A DNA stretch of 64,000 bases. It comes from Desulfobacteraceae bacterium. Lineage in GTDB: Bacteria; Desulfobacterota; Desulfobacteria; Desulfobacterales; SURF-7. The stretch is taken from contig QZKS01000050.1 in assembly GCA_003599865.1 (NCBI GenBank), forward strand, positions 62,001 to 126,000, written 5' to 3'. Positions 36,415 to 45,156 of this stretch are shown in pieces. Position 1 is the first letter of the stretch. Each line of letters begins with the position of its first letter. The notes under the pieces were generated by a model that ran no database searches, was not told the origin of the DNA, and saw nothing but the letters and a program-made list of their open reading frames with translations. The translations under genes were made by a program, and so were the position numbers.

Positions 36415-39400
36415 TTATCGAAACTCCAGCCGGTATTGCAATTCGCCACCGTAATCCCCTTCTGAATTCTGATATGCTTCCAGCATTACATTCTCAAGAA
36501 AACGGTATTCGGTTATGGCTCGCTGAACAGCCTTACCTTTCACCGTCTCTACAGCATATTTCACGGTAATCTGCGGGGAAAGGTCTTTGCCCAATTCCAC
36601 GTTTACCCGACTGGAATCTGATTCTGTTTCAATACTCTGATATCCCACTTGGACAGAATCCAATCCTGTGGCCTCCTTGACATCTTTTTGAAGCCGCTCC
36701 GTAATCAGGCTTGCAAGAAGTTCTTCAGGGGATGATGATTGCCCTCCTTCTCCTTCGATAAATTCCTGAACGGTTTTTCCGAAAACGAGCAAAGAAAGGA
36801 TATCCCCATCCTGGAGATCCGGCTCTGATCGCAATGTAATTTTCAAATTTTCCGGCACCCCGGCTATTTCCAAAAAAATTGTCCATTCACGAATTTGCGT
36901 TTTGCCTTCCAATTCAATACGAGGCTCAATCTGATACGGATTGATAAAATCAACAACCCCTCTGGTGACATCAAACTCCTTTCTCTGATAAAAAATCATT
37001 CCCGACTCCACCTCTGCCCGACCGGTAAATACCGGCCGATTTATATCTCCGCGAATATGAAAATTCGGCTTTAATTGTAAAAGTGAAATATTGTTATCGA
37101 CCACAAAAGGATTCCTGTTCTTCACATCAATATCCAATGCAATCCGGTTAATCAGGGAGGGTTCCGTCGGCTCCATTACCAGTTCCTCTGCCCGTGATCG
37201 CCCGGTCACAATACGGATCGGATTTAAATCAACATTCCGGGAATACAGACCTTCTAGAATAACCACCTCTCCGGATAACAATTTTTCATCCTGATCCATT
37301 TTCAATGTGATATCCGTATTCAGCAAAAGATTCAGATCCGGTATCTCGACCGGAAGTGCATGGCTGCTCAATTGAAGATTTGCCGTCAGATCAGGATAAT
37401 TCCGTAAACCAATGGTTCCATTCAAAGAGGCCCGGCCGGACCCGAAAAGACCATGAATTTCTTTCAGGCTGATCATCTCAGGCGTGATATTTATGGTGCC
37501 GTTCATCTCCCGGAGATCTTCCGAAATATAGGGAAGTTTCCCCTGGACTTTTCGAATCTCAACAGACGATTGGATCAGTGGTTTTTCCAACATCCCGTCT
37601 ATGCTTGCCGTGACCTGTAAAAGCCCTTTTACTCCGGTAATCTCCTCGGTAAATATTTCGATCATCTTTGCGGGCACTTGTCCTGCACACTTGACATCAA
37701 TCGGCCCTGATAAATCAGCGTTTCCCACAAGATCCAAGAAACCATCTTCTGAAAAAAACAATCGGCTTTTTGGAATGTTGAATTTTCCTTTTTCCATTTC
37801 CAGGAAAAGATTGTCTGCATAGAGCAATTCATTTTGATCCCAGAAAATTTTCAAGTCCGAAAAAACCGCGTGCATAAAAATATTTTCGAGTTCAGGATAT
37901 TGTCCTGTAATCTGCAAATCCAAGCCCATTTGGCCGGAAAGATCATCCATTCCTGCAAGTTTTAACCAGGGAGCTAACTGAATCTGTTTCAGGCGGACCT
38001 GAGCATTTACCTCTTTGGATTTCAAATCCACTTCCGCACTCAGGGCTTTATTTCGTTTTTCATACACTTCTATTGTCCAGTCGGAAAAACGAATATCCGT
38101 CTCAAACGGATCAAACTGATTTCCGCTTAACTCTAGAGACGTAACACCAACCTCTCCGGAACACTTCGGGTTTTCAAAATTCCCTTCTCCGGAGATTGAA
38201 AAATACAGCTTTGCCGGGCCCCAATCCAGCCGGGATACATTTTCCAAATGGTTCAGGGAGATGCCCTTTGAAAAAACACGGAAATCATACTGTTCCTGAT
38301 AAAAAGAGACCCACCCATCCATTTGGATCTCTTCGTCTTCAGAAATCACTATCGTGTTTTGGTCGATATATAATTTTTCCTTATCCGCATGTACTTTCAG
38401 ATCGGCCGATTTTACTTTTTGTCCATATATATTGAAACTTTCTCCCGTGATCTCAACGTTTCCCTCCGGATGGGTCACCTCTCCAAAAACCGATCCTTTT
38501 ATACGTAAAACGCCTGTCAGTTCCGGCAAAAAATCTTCCAGCAGGATTTCATCGCCATGGATGGAAAAATCCATATGGGGTGCCGTTTCCAGCCTGTTGG
38601 AATCGAACAGACGCAAAACACCGGACAGACTTAGCATGGATTGCCGGTTTTGAATCCGGACACTGTCAAAATAAATTTTTTCACCGGAAAACGTAAAATC
38701 GGTTATTACGCTTTCCAGGCAATAGTCCTGATAGGCAAGATCATTCGCTTGAAAAAAGCCTTTGATCATTATCTCTTCCAGTGTACCGGATATGCTCGCC
38801 GTCAGATTCAAATTGCCATTCAGATTTTCAACTGATGAAATGGATAGTTCTTTCATCGGCCAATGTATTGTGGATGAAACTTCTCCTTCCATCGATCCTG
38901 AAGTGAGATCTACCCTGCCGACTCCCGATAAGCTGTTCTCTCCTCCTATCTGAAGCGCAAGCTCCAAAATATCGATCTGCTCCTTTTCATACTCGATAAT
39001 TGAGGATAACGATGCATCCGATATCCTGAAAACACCATCCTTTCTCATATCGCGAATCAATAATTTCTGTGAAATCCTCCCGGAGCGTGCTGCTGCGGAT
39101 AAACCCTTTCCTTCTATTGTAAACACCGATCGGGCAGAGCCTGTTACTCCTTTGAGAAAACTCGCCTGCATATCGGTCTCTGTTGAAATCAAGGATCCGG
39201 ACAATCGATACGCTGTTGCATCCCCATCTGCATTTTCAGATAAAAATCCATTGGGTAAGACTTTCTGCAAATCGACATCTCCCGTTACTTTTAAAACACC
39301 GACAGGTGAATGCAGAGAGGCGCTCTCAATAACTACCTTCCCGTTGTCCAGACTGCAGGCAATTTCCGCAAGGTCAAATTGGGTTCCCGAAACATCTGCA

Positions 39401-40323
39401 TTCCGGTATCCGGCCACAAGGCGGATACCGGGATTATCCAGCGATCCTTTTATGGAGGCCTTGCCGGAAAGGATTCCGGATGCTTTGTCATATAAGGAAA
39501 AAGATCCCAGGATATCATCCATTTCTCCATTGATCTCAACGTCCAGTTCCGGCTGGAAACGATGGAAAATGTCCAGGATACGCCCGGACACCTTTATATT
39601 GCTTCCGGCTTTGGTGGTCAGATTCATGCCAATCCCGGACAACCGGTCTCGAGTAAGCGTAGCTTTCACAGACAGATCGGTAAACAATGTTCTAAATTCA
39701 TCAAAAGATACTTCTCCGTTAAAAAGTTTTCCGGATAGGGAAACCTTCCTTCTCCATAAATTCCCCTGGTTGATTTCCATATCAATTTTCGGCAACAGGA
39801 TTCGGCTATCCGGTCCTGCATGATACTGGAAACCACCTCTCCGAATGACCGCTTTTTGAATCATGATATTAAAAGGCAAACCCGGGCCGGAAGGTGGTTT
39901 TTCATCAGACACGCCTTCCTCAGACAGACCTTCATCAGACAGACTACTGACCAGATTCAGGCGGCCTGTCTCATCTTCGGATAAATATACTTTTGGATCG
40001 TCCAGAATGATTGAATCAAACATCAGGATTCCGCGTGGAATATCCCACCAGGAAATTTTCAATGACAGGTATGGCAGAAAAACGACATCCTCTCCTGCCT
40101 GATCCTTCAGCGATACATTTTCCATTATCAAACTCCCTGAAAAAACAGAGAGCTTATATTTTTTCCATTGTAACGTACCGGGAATATTATCATTGATTTT
40201 TGTTTGAAGGAACATGCCGGCAACCTCTGTATGCAGGAAACCGATTGCCGCAACAAAAAGCAGCGATAATACGGCTGATAAAATGATATTGCAAACCAGA
40301 ATAATTTTTATCAGCTTAGCCAA
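36415..40323 (-). CDS. tamB: Translocation and assembly module protein TamB (DUF490)
   Basis: 1302 residues. One N-terminal signal anchor (IILVCNIILSAVLSLLFVAAIGF) is followed by a very long beta-rich periplasmic part of AsmA/TamB type and a C-terminal DUF490 domain (~950-1300) with DIDVKNRNPFVVDNNI, FHIRGDINRPVFTGRAEV, GDILSLLVFGK and the final LEAYQNSEGDYGGELQYR. Such proteins form a hydrophobic groove linking inner and outer membranes. An acidic low-complexity stretch (SDEGLSEEGVSDE) near residue 130 is made of short DNA repeats. First gene of the tamB-tamA operon. Confidence 0.9.
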   Translation of the reverse strand: MAKLIKIILVCNIILSAVLSLLFVAAIGFLHTEVAGMFLQTKINDNIPGTLQWKKYKLSVFSGSLIMENVSLKDQAGEDVVFLPYLSLKISWWDIPRGILMFDSIILDDPKVYLSEDETGRLNLVSSLSDEGLSEEGVSDEKPPSGPGLPFNIMIQKAVIRRGGFQYHAGPDSRILLPKIDMEINQGNLWRRKVSLSGKLFNGEVSFDEFRTLFTDLSVKATLTRDRLSGIGMNLTTKAGSNIKVSGRILDIFHRFQPELDVEINGEMDDILGSFSLYDKASGILSGKASIKGSLDNPGIRLVAGYRNADVSGTQFDLAEIACSLDNGKVVIESASLHSPVGVLKVTGDVDLQKVLPNGFLSENADGDATAYRLSGSLISTETDMQASFLKGVTGSARSVFTIEGKGLSAAARSGRISQKLLIRDMRKDGVFRISDASLSSIIEYEKEQIDILELALQIGGENSLSGVGRVDLTSGSMEGEVSSTIHWPMKELSISSVENLNGNLNLTASISGTLEEIMIKGFFQANDLAYQDYCLESVITDFTFSGEKIYFDSVRIQNRQSMLSLSGVLRLFDSNRLETAPHMDFSIHGDEILLEDFLPELTGVLRIKGSVFGEVTHPEGNVEITGESFNIYGQKVKSADLKVHADKEKLYIDQNTIVISEDEEIQMDGWVSFYQEQYDFRVFSKGISLNHLENVSRLDWGPAKLYFSISGEGNFENPKCSGEVGVTSLELSGNQFDPFETDIRFSDWTIEVYEKRNKALSAEVDLKSKEVNAQVRLKQIQLAPWLKLAGMDDLSGQMGLDLQITGQYPELENIFMHAVFSDLKIFWDQNELLYADNLFLEMEKGKFNIPKSRLFFSEDGFLDLVGNADLSGPIDVKCAGQVPAKMIEIFTEEITGVKGLLQVTASIDGMLEKPLIQSSVEIRKVQGKLPYISEDLREMNGTINITPEMISLKEIHGLFGSGRASLNGTIGLRNYPDLTANLQLSSHALPVEIPDLNLLLNTDITLKMDQDEKLLSGEVVILEGLYSRNVDLNPIRIVTGRSRAEELVMEPTEPSLINRIALDIDVKNRNPFVVDNNISLLQLKPNFHIRGDINRPVFTGRAEVESGMIFYQRKEFDVTRGVVDFINPYQIEPRIELEGKTQIREWTIFLEIAGVPENLKITLRSEPDLQDGDILSLLVFGKTVQEFIEGEGGQSSSPEELLASLITERLQKDVKEATGLDSVQVGYQSIETESDSSRVNVELGKDLSPQITVKYAVETVKGKAVQRAITEYRFLENVMLEAYQNSEGDYGGELQYRLEFR

Positions 40324-40337
40324 AAGACACCTGCCAT

Positions 40338-40367
40338 ATCATGCTTTCCGGCCATCATGCTTTCCGG
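40338..40367. repeat. Two tandem copies of a 14-base repeat upstream of tamB
   Basis: ATCATGCTTTCCGG occurs at 40338-40351 and again at 40354-40367, two bases apart, giving a 16-base period. It lies 15-44 bases ahead of the tamB ATG, within its leader or promoter. Confidence 0.7.
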
Positions 40368-40611
40368 AACGATCAATACACATACACGTCATCCCTTACC
40401 CATGATTGGAATAAACCGGTTTCCGTGATTCCCCAATCTTGATCTATATCATATAACATCAGGATTTTAAAATTGATACTCTTGGAATTCCGCATTACCG
40501 ATCCTGATCATTCAAACCCCGTTAATGATTACAATTCATGATACGGTTTTCGTCAACCCATTCTGCTTTTTGAACATATCGTCTATTCAGCTGTTTTTCC
40601 GCTCTCAAATA

Positions 40612-40658
40612 CTATATATTGTAAAAAAAATTGACAACCATCTATATATTGTTATAGT
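40612..40658 (+). promoter_or_regulatory. Sigma-70 promoter with duplicated CTATATATTGT element
   Basis: TTGACA (40631-40636) and TATAGT (40653-40658) are 16 bases apart, close to consensus. CTATATATTGT occurs at 40612-40622 and again at 40642-40652, exactly 30 bases apart, one copy upstream of the -35 box and one filling the spacer up to the -10. This layout suggests a repressor or activator site on one helix face. The 54-residue gene begins about 30 bases after the expected transcript start. Confidence 0.65.
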
Positions 40659-40694
40659 GTCCGACTCAATCTATAATCAATCGAAGGAGTCATC

Positions 40695-40859
40695 ATGATC
40701 ACCGCTGACGAACTCAGGGTTTTGAATCACATCATTGAGGACATGGAAGATCATCCGGAATGCAACCAGCTTTCCCCCGAAGAAATGGACAACATACTGG
40801 AAGAGTATAATCAGGTTAATATCAGGGAACAGTGCTATCGCAATATCCGATCTTTTTAA
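40695..40859 (+). CDS. Small hypothetical protein, 54 residues
   Basis: MITADELRVLNHII starts an acidic, helical 54-residue protein with two Cys (23 and 47) and no signal peptide or membrane helix. The start has AAGGAG five to six bases upstream and a near-consensus sigma-70 promoter ahead, which argues that it is expressed. No family recognised. The composition (LSPEEMDNILEEYNQ) suggests a compact helical regulator or adaptor. The next gene is on the opposite strand, 35 bases away. Confidence 0.72.
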   Translation: MITADELRVLNHIIEDMEDHPECNQLSPEEMDNILEEYNQVNIREQCYRNIRSF

Positions 40860-40894
40860 CCGACGTCTTTTGGGTTACAGATATCCCATAAGCT

Positions 40895-41701
40895 TTAGCC
40901 GGTTTCAAACAGGCTGAACACATCCTTGAGATACGCAAGGCTCGGCCAAAGATCCTTCTCTTCATGGGGTTCCAGCGTAATAATGGGGAGGGCATGTCTA
41001 TTTCGTAAAAAATGAATGATCGGGGAAAAATCAATATCTCCCTTTCCCAAAGGAAGATGTTCATCTCTTTCCCCCCGATTGTCATGTAAATGAATTTGTC
41101 CGATATACAGCCCAAGGATTTTCATCCAGGAAGACAAAGGAACCTTTCCAAAAACAGCCTGATGCCCGACGTCCAGACAAAAACCAACCTGATGCTGCTG
41201 CAACCGCTGAAAAAACGGAAGCATGTCATCGGGCAGGTGTTCATAGACATTCTCAATCATCAGGCAGGAACCGGCCTTTCGGAGTTCTTCACCAAACCAA
41301 GCCCACATCGTAAGGCTCTTTTCAAACCAGGTCTCCTTGATATACCCATAGCGGTCTTCTTCATAACCCAGATGGCAGACCACGGATTTTGGCTTCAAAA
41401 CAGAAACAAATGTCAAGAGCTGTCCAAAACGATGACGGGTGATTTCCCGTATCGCCGGATCAGGTGAACCGGGAGACAGATCAAGGAAGGGGCCATGAAC
41501 TGTTATAGACCGGTTTTTCCGATGGAATGGAAGAACGATCTCTTTAACTTCCAAGACTGAAAAATTTTCCAATGCATCCGCATCAAGGCCGATCTCAGGA
41601 TTCAACCCAAATTTTAAAAATACATCAGAATAGGTTTCATATAACATCCTTAATGGGACATTTACCTGCACTGCATCGAGCACTCTTCTGTCAATATTCA
41701 T
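40895..41701 (-). CDS. TIM-barrel sugar phosphate isomerase/epimerase-like protein
   Basis: 268 residues from ATG 41701 of the AP endonuclease 2 / xylose isomerase-like superfamily. Metal-site motifs are visible: VHGPFLDLSPGS, VCHLGYEED, Glu in LMIENVYEH, FCLDVGHQ, IGQIHLHDNRGERDEH and a final ITLEPHEE. Substrate not deducible; sugar isomerase, endonuclease and CbiR-type cobamide hydrolase members share this fold. GGAAG precedes ATG 41701. The frame continues upstream to an ATG at 41794, adding a 31-residue hydrophobic segment that could be a membrane anchor, or chance. Confidence 0.78.
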   Translation of the reverse strand: MNIDRRVLDAVQVNVPLRMLYETYSDVFLKFGLNPEIGLDADALENFSVLEVKEIVLPFHRKNRSITVHGPFLDLSPGSPDPAIREITRHRFGQLLTFVSVLKPKSVVCHLGYEEDRYGYIKETWFEKSLTMWAWFGEELRKAGSCLMIENVYEHLPDDMLPFFQRLQQHQVGFCLDVGHQAVFGKVPLSSWMKILGLYIGQIHLHDNRGERDEHLPLGKGDIDFSPIIHFLRNRHALPIITLEPHEEKDLWPSLAYLKDVFSLFETG

Positions 41702-42018
41702 TTCACGACTTCCATGCCTTTTTTCCGCATATGTAAAGAAAAGGACAACCAATAAGAATATTATAAGCAGATACGTTTCAATAAAGAAGGCCATAAGTCA
41801 AGAGATAAATCCCGATGATGATTGAATTGCCGGTATCCTATCCGGACTCCGGTTTATTTGATATGCTTGAAAGAATAACCGGCCGCTGCTTCCCCCCTGT
41901 TTTTGATTCGACCATTCTGAACATTAGCACAAATTGGCTTGACAAAAATAATGAATGTGATTAATTGCGGTTATGTAATAATCATATGCACAAACGGTTA
42001 CCGGTAAAGGCTGACAGT

Positions 42019-42483
42019 ATGACATTCAGGCACCCCCTGCTATATTTGACATGTATTATTACAATTTTAAGCTTATGCGGATGTTTTCCTGCAAAACAGG
42101 CCGCTCAACAAATAGTTGGAGATGATGACGCACCGCCAATTATTACCAATGTTCAGTCCTGCAGGATCATTGCCAATCATTATATTGCCAGCACATCCCT
42201 TAATGTAGGAGAAAAAGGTACCTTCCGAATTACGGTTATTGATCAGAATCTCGATATTAAAAAACTGTATATCCGAGGTTATTTTCCCAGGGAATCGGAA
42301 ACACCTGCCATCGAATATGGGCCATTTGAAGTTGAACCTCAGGACAAAAAACGAATCAGTTTTTACATGAAAGATCCGATCGCTTTTGAAGGTGAGCCGG
42401 GTGACTGGTTGTTCGAAGTCCAGATTGAAGATGAAAACAACAATTTGAGCAACAAATACCGCTTCCATGTAATTCTTCATTAA
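42019..42483 (+). CDS. Hypothetical lipoprotein
   Basis: 154 residues from ATG 42019 (AAGG eight bases upstream). The signal peptide ends in lipobox SLCGC. The mature domain of about 110 residues is beta-rich and likely immunoglobulin-like (GEKGTFRITVIDQNLDIKKLYI, GDWLFEVQIEDENNNLS). No named family recognised. A TTG at 41965 or ATG at 41986 would extend the N-terminus without improving the signal peptide. Monocistronic, followed by the marR promoter. Confidence 0.72.
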   Translation: MTFRHPLLYLTCIITILSLCGCFPAKQAAQQIVGDDDAPPIITNVQSCRIIANHYIASTSLNVGEKGTFRITVIDQNLDIKKLYIRGYFPRESETPAIEYGPFEVEPQDKKRISFYMKDPIAFEGEPGDWLFEVQIEDENNNLSNKYRFHVILH

Positions 42484-42549
42484 AAAACTTTCCGCATTTT
42501 TTCACAGTCAAAACCATACAGCATAAAATCCATCCCCTGAAAATCTTTC

Positions 42550-42592
42550 TTGACAACCCGAAAGTCTTAGTCAATTATATTTTGTATACAAA
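42550..42592 (+). promoter_or_regulatory. marR promoter with 12-base palindromic operator
   Basis: TTGACA (42550-42555) with a weak AATTAT -10 about 17 bases on. TTTGTATACAAA (42581-42592) is a perfect 12-base palindrome ending just before the ribosome site of marR, where a bound repressor would block transcription. A 10-of-12 match occurs ahead of the next gene. Confidence 0.55.
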
Positions 42593-42603
42593 GGAAATGG
42601 ATC

Positions 42604-43014
42604 ATGACTCAATACATGGACTGCATTGTCTTTCTGTTGGCAAAGGCATACCAGAAATCCCAGAATCATCTGAAAACAAGATTACGTCCATATGGCCTGA
42701 CTTCTGTTCAGGCGCTCCTTCTGGAAGCGCTTTGGGAAGAACAAGGCCTTACGGCCGGCGAAATCGGAAAACGTCTTGCACTGGACAACGCCACCGTTTC
42801 CGGTGTTTTGGAACGGCTGGCAGACGCCCGGTGGATTATTAAAAAAAACGACCCGGCAGATAAACGGGTTATCAGAGTCTATCTTTCCACCAAAGCAATG
42901 AAGCACGAAGCTTCACTAATTCAGGAAAGGACCACCGCAAACGATGAAATACTCCATGGATTCAGTGATGCTGAAAAGATTTTGTTAAAACGTTTTTTAA
43001 AAGACCTGTTATGA
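42604..43014 (+). CDS. MarR-family transcriptional regulator
   Basis: 136 residues. The winged helix-turn-helix occupies about residues 30-100: LTSVQALLLEALWEEQGLTAGEIG, the recognition helix LDNATVSGVLERLADARWI, and the wing with DPADKRVIRVYLS, containing the conserved D-x-R. Dimerisation helices lie at both ends. AAGGA precedes the ATG. It sits 66 bases ahead of an OYE-type reductase gene on the same strand and the two share an operator-like sequence, so it probably autoregulates and controls that gene in response to the reductase substrate. Confidence 0.9.
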   Translation: MTQYMDCIVFLLAKAYQKSQNHLKTRLRPYGLTSVQALLLEALWEEQGLTAGEIGKRLALDNATVSGVLERLADARWIIKKNDPADKRVIRVYLSTKAMKHEASLIQERTTANDEILHGFSDAEKILLKRFLKDLL

Positions 43015-43043
43015 ACAATGAGGCCATTGCGTTCACAGACTAT

Positions 43044-43055
43044 TTAGTGTACAAA
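43044..43055. promoter_or_regulatory. Second MarR-type operator candidate
   Basis: On the minus strand the site reads TTTGTACACTAA, matching the palindrome ahead of marR at 10 of 12 positions. It lies 26 bases before the reductase ATG. Confidence 0.45.
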
Positions 43056-43080
43056 CTATCATTTTTTCAAAGGGGGTGCC

Positions 43081-45084
43081 ATGAAAGATCCGATTTTCAT
43101 TCCAATTCAGATCAACAAGCTTGAAATCAAAAACCGAATTTACATGCCGGCCATGCATCTTGGTATGGCAGACAATTTTCATATCACCGATCAACTGGTA
43201 GATTTTTATGCAGAGAGAGCAAAAGGCGGTGCCGGCATGATCACCGTCGGGTATGCTACCATCGACGAACTTTCCGGCAACCCCCAAGTGATTGGAGCTC
43301 ATGATGACAAATTTCTTCCAGGACTTACCCGGCTTGCAGACGCCATCAATAAAAACGGTGCCAGGTCTGCGGTTCAGCTGAATCATTCCGGCCGTTACAA
43401 CCATTCTTTTTTCCTGAACGGAAAACAGCCGGTAGCCCCGTCTGCCATCGCCTCCCGGCTGACCCGTGAAACTCCGAAAGAACTGAATAAAGAGGAAATA
43501 AAAGAAATCATCAACCGGTTTGCCCAGGCAGCAGAACGGGTCCAAAAGGCCGGCTTTACCGCAGTAGAAGTTCTCAGCGGTACCGGATATCTGATCAGTG
43601 AATTTCTTTCTCCTCTGACCAATAAAAGAGAAGATGAATATGGCGGATCTCTTGAAAACAGGATGCGGTTTGGCCTTGAAATCATGACTTCCATTCGGAA
43701 AAAGGTCGGCCCGGATTTTCCATTAATCGTTCGGATGAACGGCAATGATTTCATGCCGGGCGGCCAAGGGCGTCTGGAACTTATAACCTATGCAAAAGCA
43801 CTTTCCACATTGGGAAGCGTCAATGCCCTCTGTATCAACGTAGGATGGCATGAAGCCCGGGTACCGCAAATCGTGACATCCGTACCTCGCGGTGTCTTTG
43901 GATATTTGAGCCGTGGCATTAAAGAACAGGTCGCGATACCGGTGATTGCAAGCCACCGGATCAATGATCCCAAAACCGCCCGAGAAATGATCGGTAATGG
44001 AATGTGTGATATGGTTGCCATGGGCAGAAGCCTGATCGCCGATCCCTATTTACCGGAAAAAATTCAATCCGGACGGGAAAATGAAATGATCCACTGCATC
44101 GCCTGTGCCCAGGGCTGTTTTGATAATTTATTCAAATTGAAAGCCGTGGAATGCCTCTGCAATCCAAGGGCAGGCCGTGAAAAAGAAACAAAAATCACCC
44201 GTACCGATAAACCCAAAAAAGTGATGGTGATCGGTGGCGGTGCAGCCGGAATGAGTGCGGCCCTGGCAGCCTGTGAACGAGGCCATCAGGTTACACTTTA
44301 TGAAAAGTCGGATCGCCTTGGCGGACAATTGCATCTGGCAGCCGCCCCTCCAGGACGATCGGAGTTTTCCGTATTGGCCAATGATCTTTCCAAACAGGTA
44401 AGTTTAAGCAGCATACGGACCATCTTTAATACAGAAGTAAACGAAAATATTCTGGGCCAGGAAAAACCGGATGAAGTCATACTTGCAACAGGAGCGGAAC
44501 CCATTACACCCCCCATACCCGGCCTGGAACTTCCCCATGTAGTACAGGCCTGGGATGTTCTGCAGGATAGGGTTTCCACTGGAAAGAATGTTGTTGTGAT
44601 CGGCGGGGGAGCTGTCGGTGTTGAGACTGCCATGTTTCTTGCGGAAAAGGGAACTCTTTCCGGAGAGGATGTCAAATTTCTGTTAATCAATCATGCAGAA
44701 GATCCTGAAACCCTCCGCGACCTGGCGACAAGGGGCACAAAAAATATTATTCTGATTGAAATGATGGATCAAATCGGAAAAGATATCGGAAAATCCACAA
44801 AGTGGTGCATGTTTCAGGAAATGGAACGGAGTAAAATCGACCGTCGAATCGGCACCAAAGCACTTGCCATTACAAAAACAGGTGTGAAAGCTGAATCAGG
44901 TGATACCGTTGAAGAGATACCTGCGGATACGGTTGTGATTGCCGCCGGCTCCAAACCGCTGAATTCTCTTACTCAATTACTAAAGATAAAAAATATACCA
45001 TTTCGAACTACAGGTGATGCCGATCATGTTGCGCAGGCAATCGATGCCATACATAACGGGTTTTCCGCCGGTAAAAGTATCTAA
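43081..45084 (+). CDS. NADH:flavin oxidoreductase, 2,4-dienoyl-CoA reductase/enoate reductase type
   Basis: 667-residue FMN, FAD and Fe-S enzyme. The OYE barrel (1-350) includes LEIKNRIYMPAMHLG, VQLNHSGRY and EFLSPLTNKREDEYGGS; a [4Fe-4S] motif follows with Cys in CIACAQGC and a fourth Cys in CLCNP; then FAD/NAD Rossmann domains (VMVIGGGAAGMSAALA, VVVIGGGAVGVETAMFLA). It matches the FadH/enoate reductase/trimethylamine dehydrogenase class. The substrate is probably an unsaturated acyl-CoA or enoate. GGGGG precedes the ATG. Likely controlled by the adjacent MarR. Confidence 0.92.
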   Translation: MKDPIFIPIQINKLEIKNRIYMPAMHLGMADNFHITDQLVDFYAERAKGGAGMITVGYATIDELSGNPQVIGAHDDKFLPGLTRLADAINKNGARSAVQLNHSGRYNHSFFLNGKQPVAPSAIASRLTRETPKELNKEEIKEIINRFAQAAERVQKAGFTAVEVLSGTGYLISEFLSPLTNKREDEYGGSLENRMRFGLEIMTSIRKKVGPDFPLIVRMNGNDFMPGGQGRLELITYAKALSTLGSVNALCINVGWHEARVPQIVTSVPRGVFGYLSRGIKEQVAIPVIASHRINDPKTAREMIGNGMCDMVAMGRSLIADPYLPEKIQSGRENEMIHCIACAQGCFDNLFKLKAVECLCNPRAGREKETKITRTDKPKKVMVIGGGAAGMSAALAACERGHQVTLYEKSDRLGGQLHLAAAPPGRSEFSVLANDLSKQVSLSSIRTIFNTEVNENILGQEKPDEVILATGAEPITPPIPGLELPHVVQAWDVLQDRVSTGKNVVVIGGGAVGVETAMFLAEKGTLSGEDVKFLLINHAEDPETLRDLATRGTKNIILIEMMDQIGKDIGKSTKWCMFQEMERSKIDRRIGTKALAITKTGVKAESGDTVEEIPADTVVIAAGSKPLNSLTQLLKIKNIPFRTTGDADHVAQAIDAIHNGFSAGKSI

Positions 45085-45094
45085 CACCCATACA

Positions 45095-45137
45095 ATCGTA
45101 AGCCACATCCATCAATCATCCGGATATGGCTTACGAT
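45095..45137. terminator. Hairpin between convergent reductase and atpF genes
   Basis: ATCGTAAGCCACATCC (45095-45110) pairs with GGATATGGCTTACGAT (45122-45137) at 15 of 16 positions, with an 11-base loop. There is no T-run on either side, so it is not a classical intrinsic terminator, but its place 11 bases past the reductase stop and before the end of atpF suggests a shared 3' end structure. Confidence 0.55.
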
Positions 45138-45156
45138 ATGATAACAAATTGCCTTT

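Larger units (their letters stand above)
40324..40694. other. Divergent region between tamB and a small-protein gene
   Basis: About 370 bases with no gene. The left end holds a tandem direct repeat just upstream of tamB; the right end holds a strong sigma-70 promoter for the 54-residue gene. The middle shows nothing recognisable. Confidence 0.6.

Noticed and set aside
39152-39823. 223-codon frame antisense to tamB
   Set aside because: Shadow of a clear TamB coding sequence.
41815-41964. 49-codon ORF between the TIM-barrel gene and the lipoprotein gene
   Set aside because: No ribosome site, and a TTGACA promoter-like box lies inside its 3' end; more likely leader DNA.
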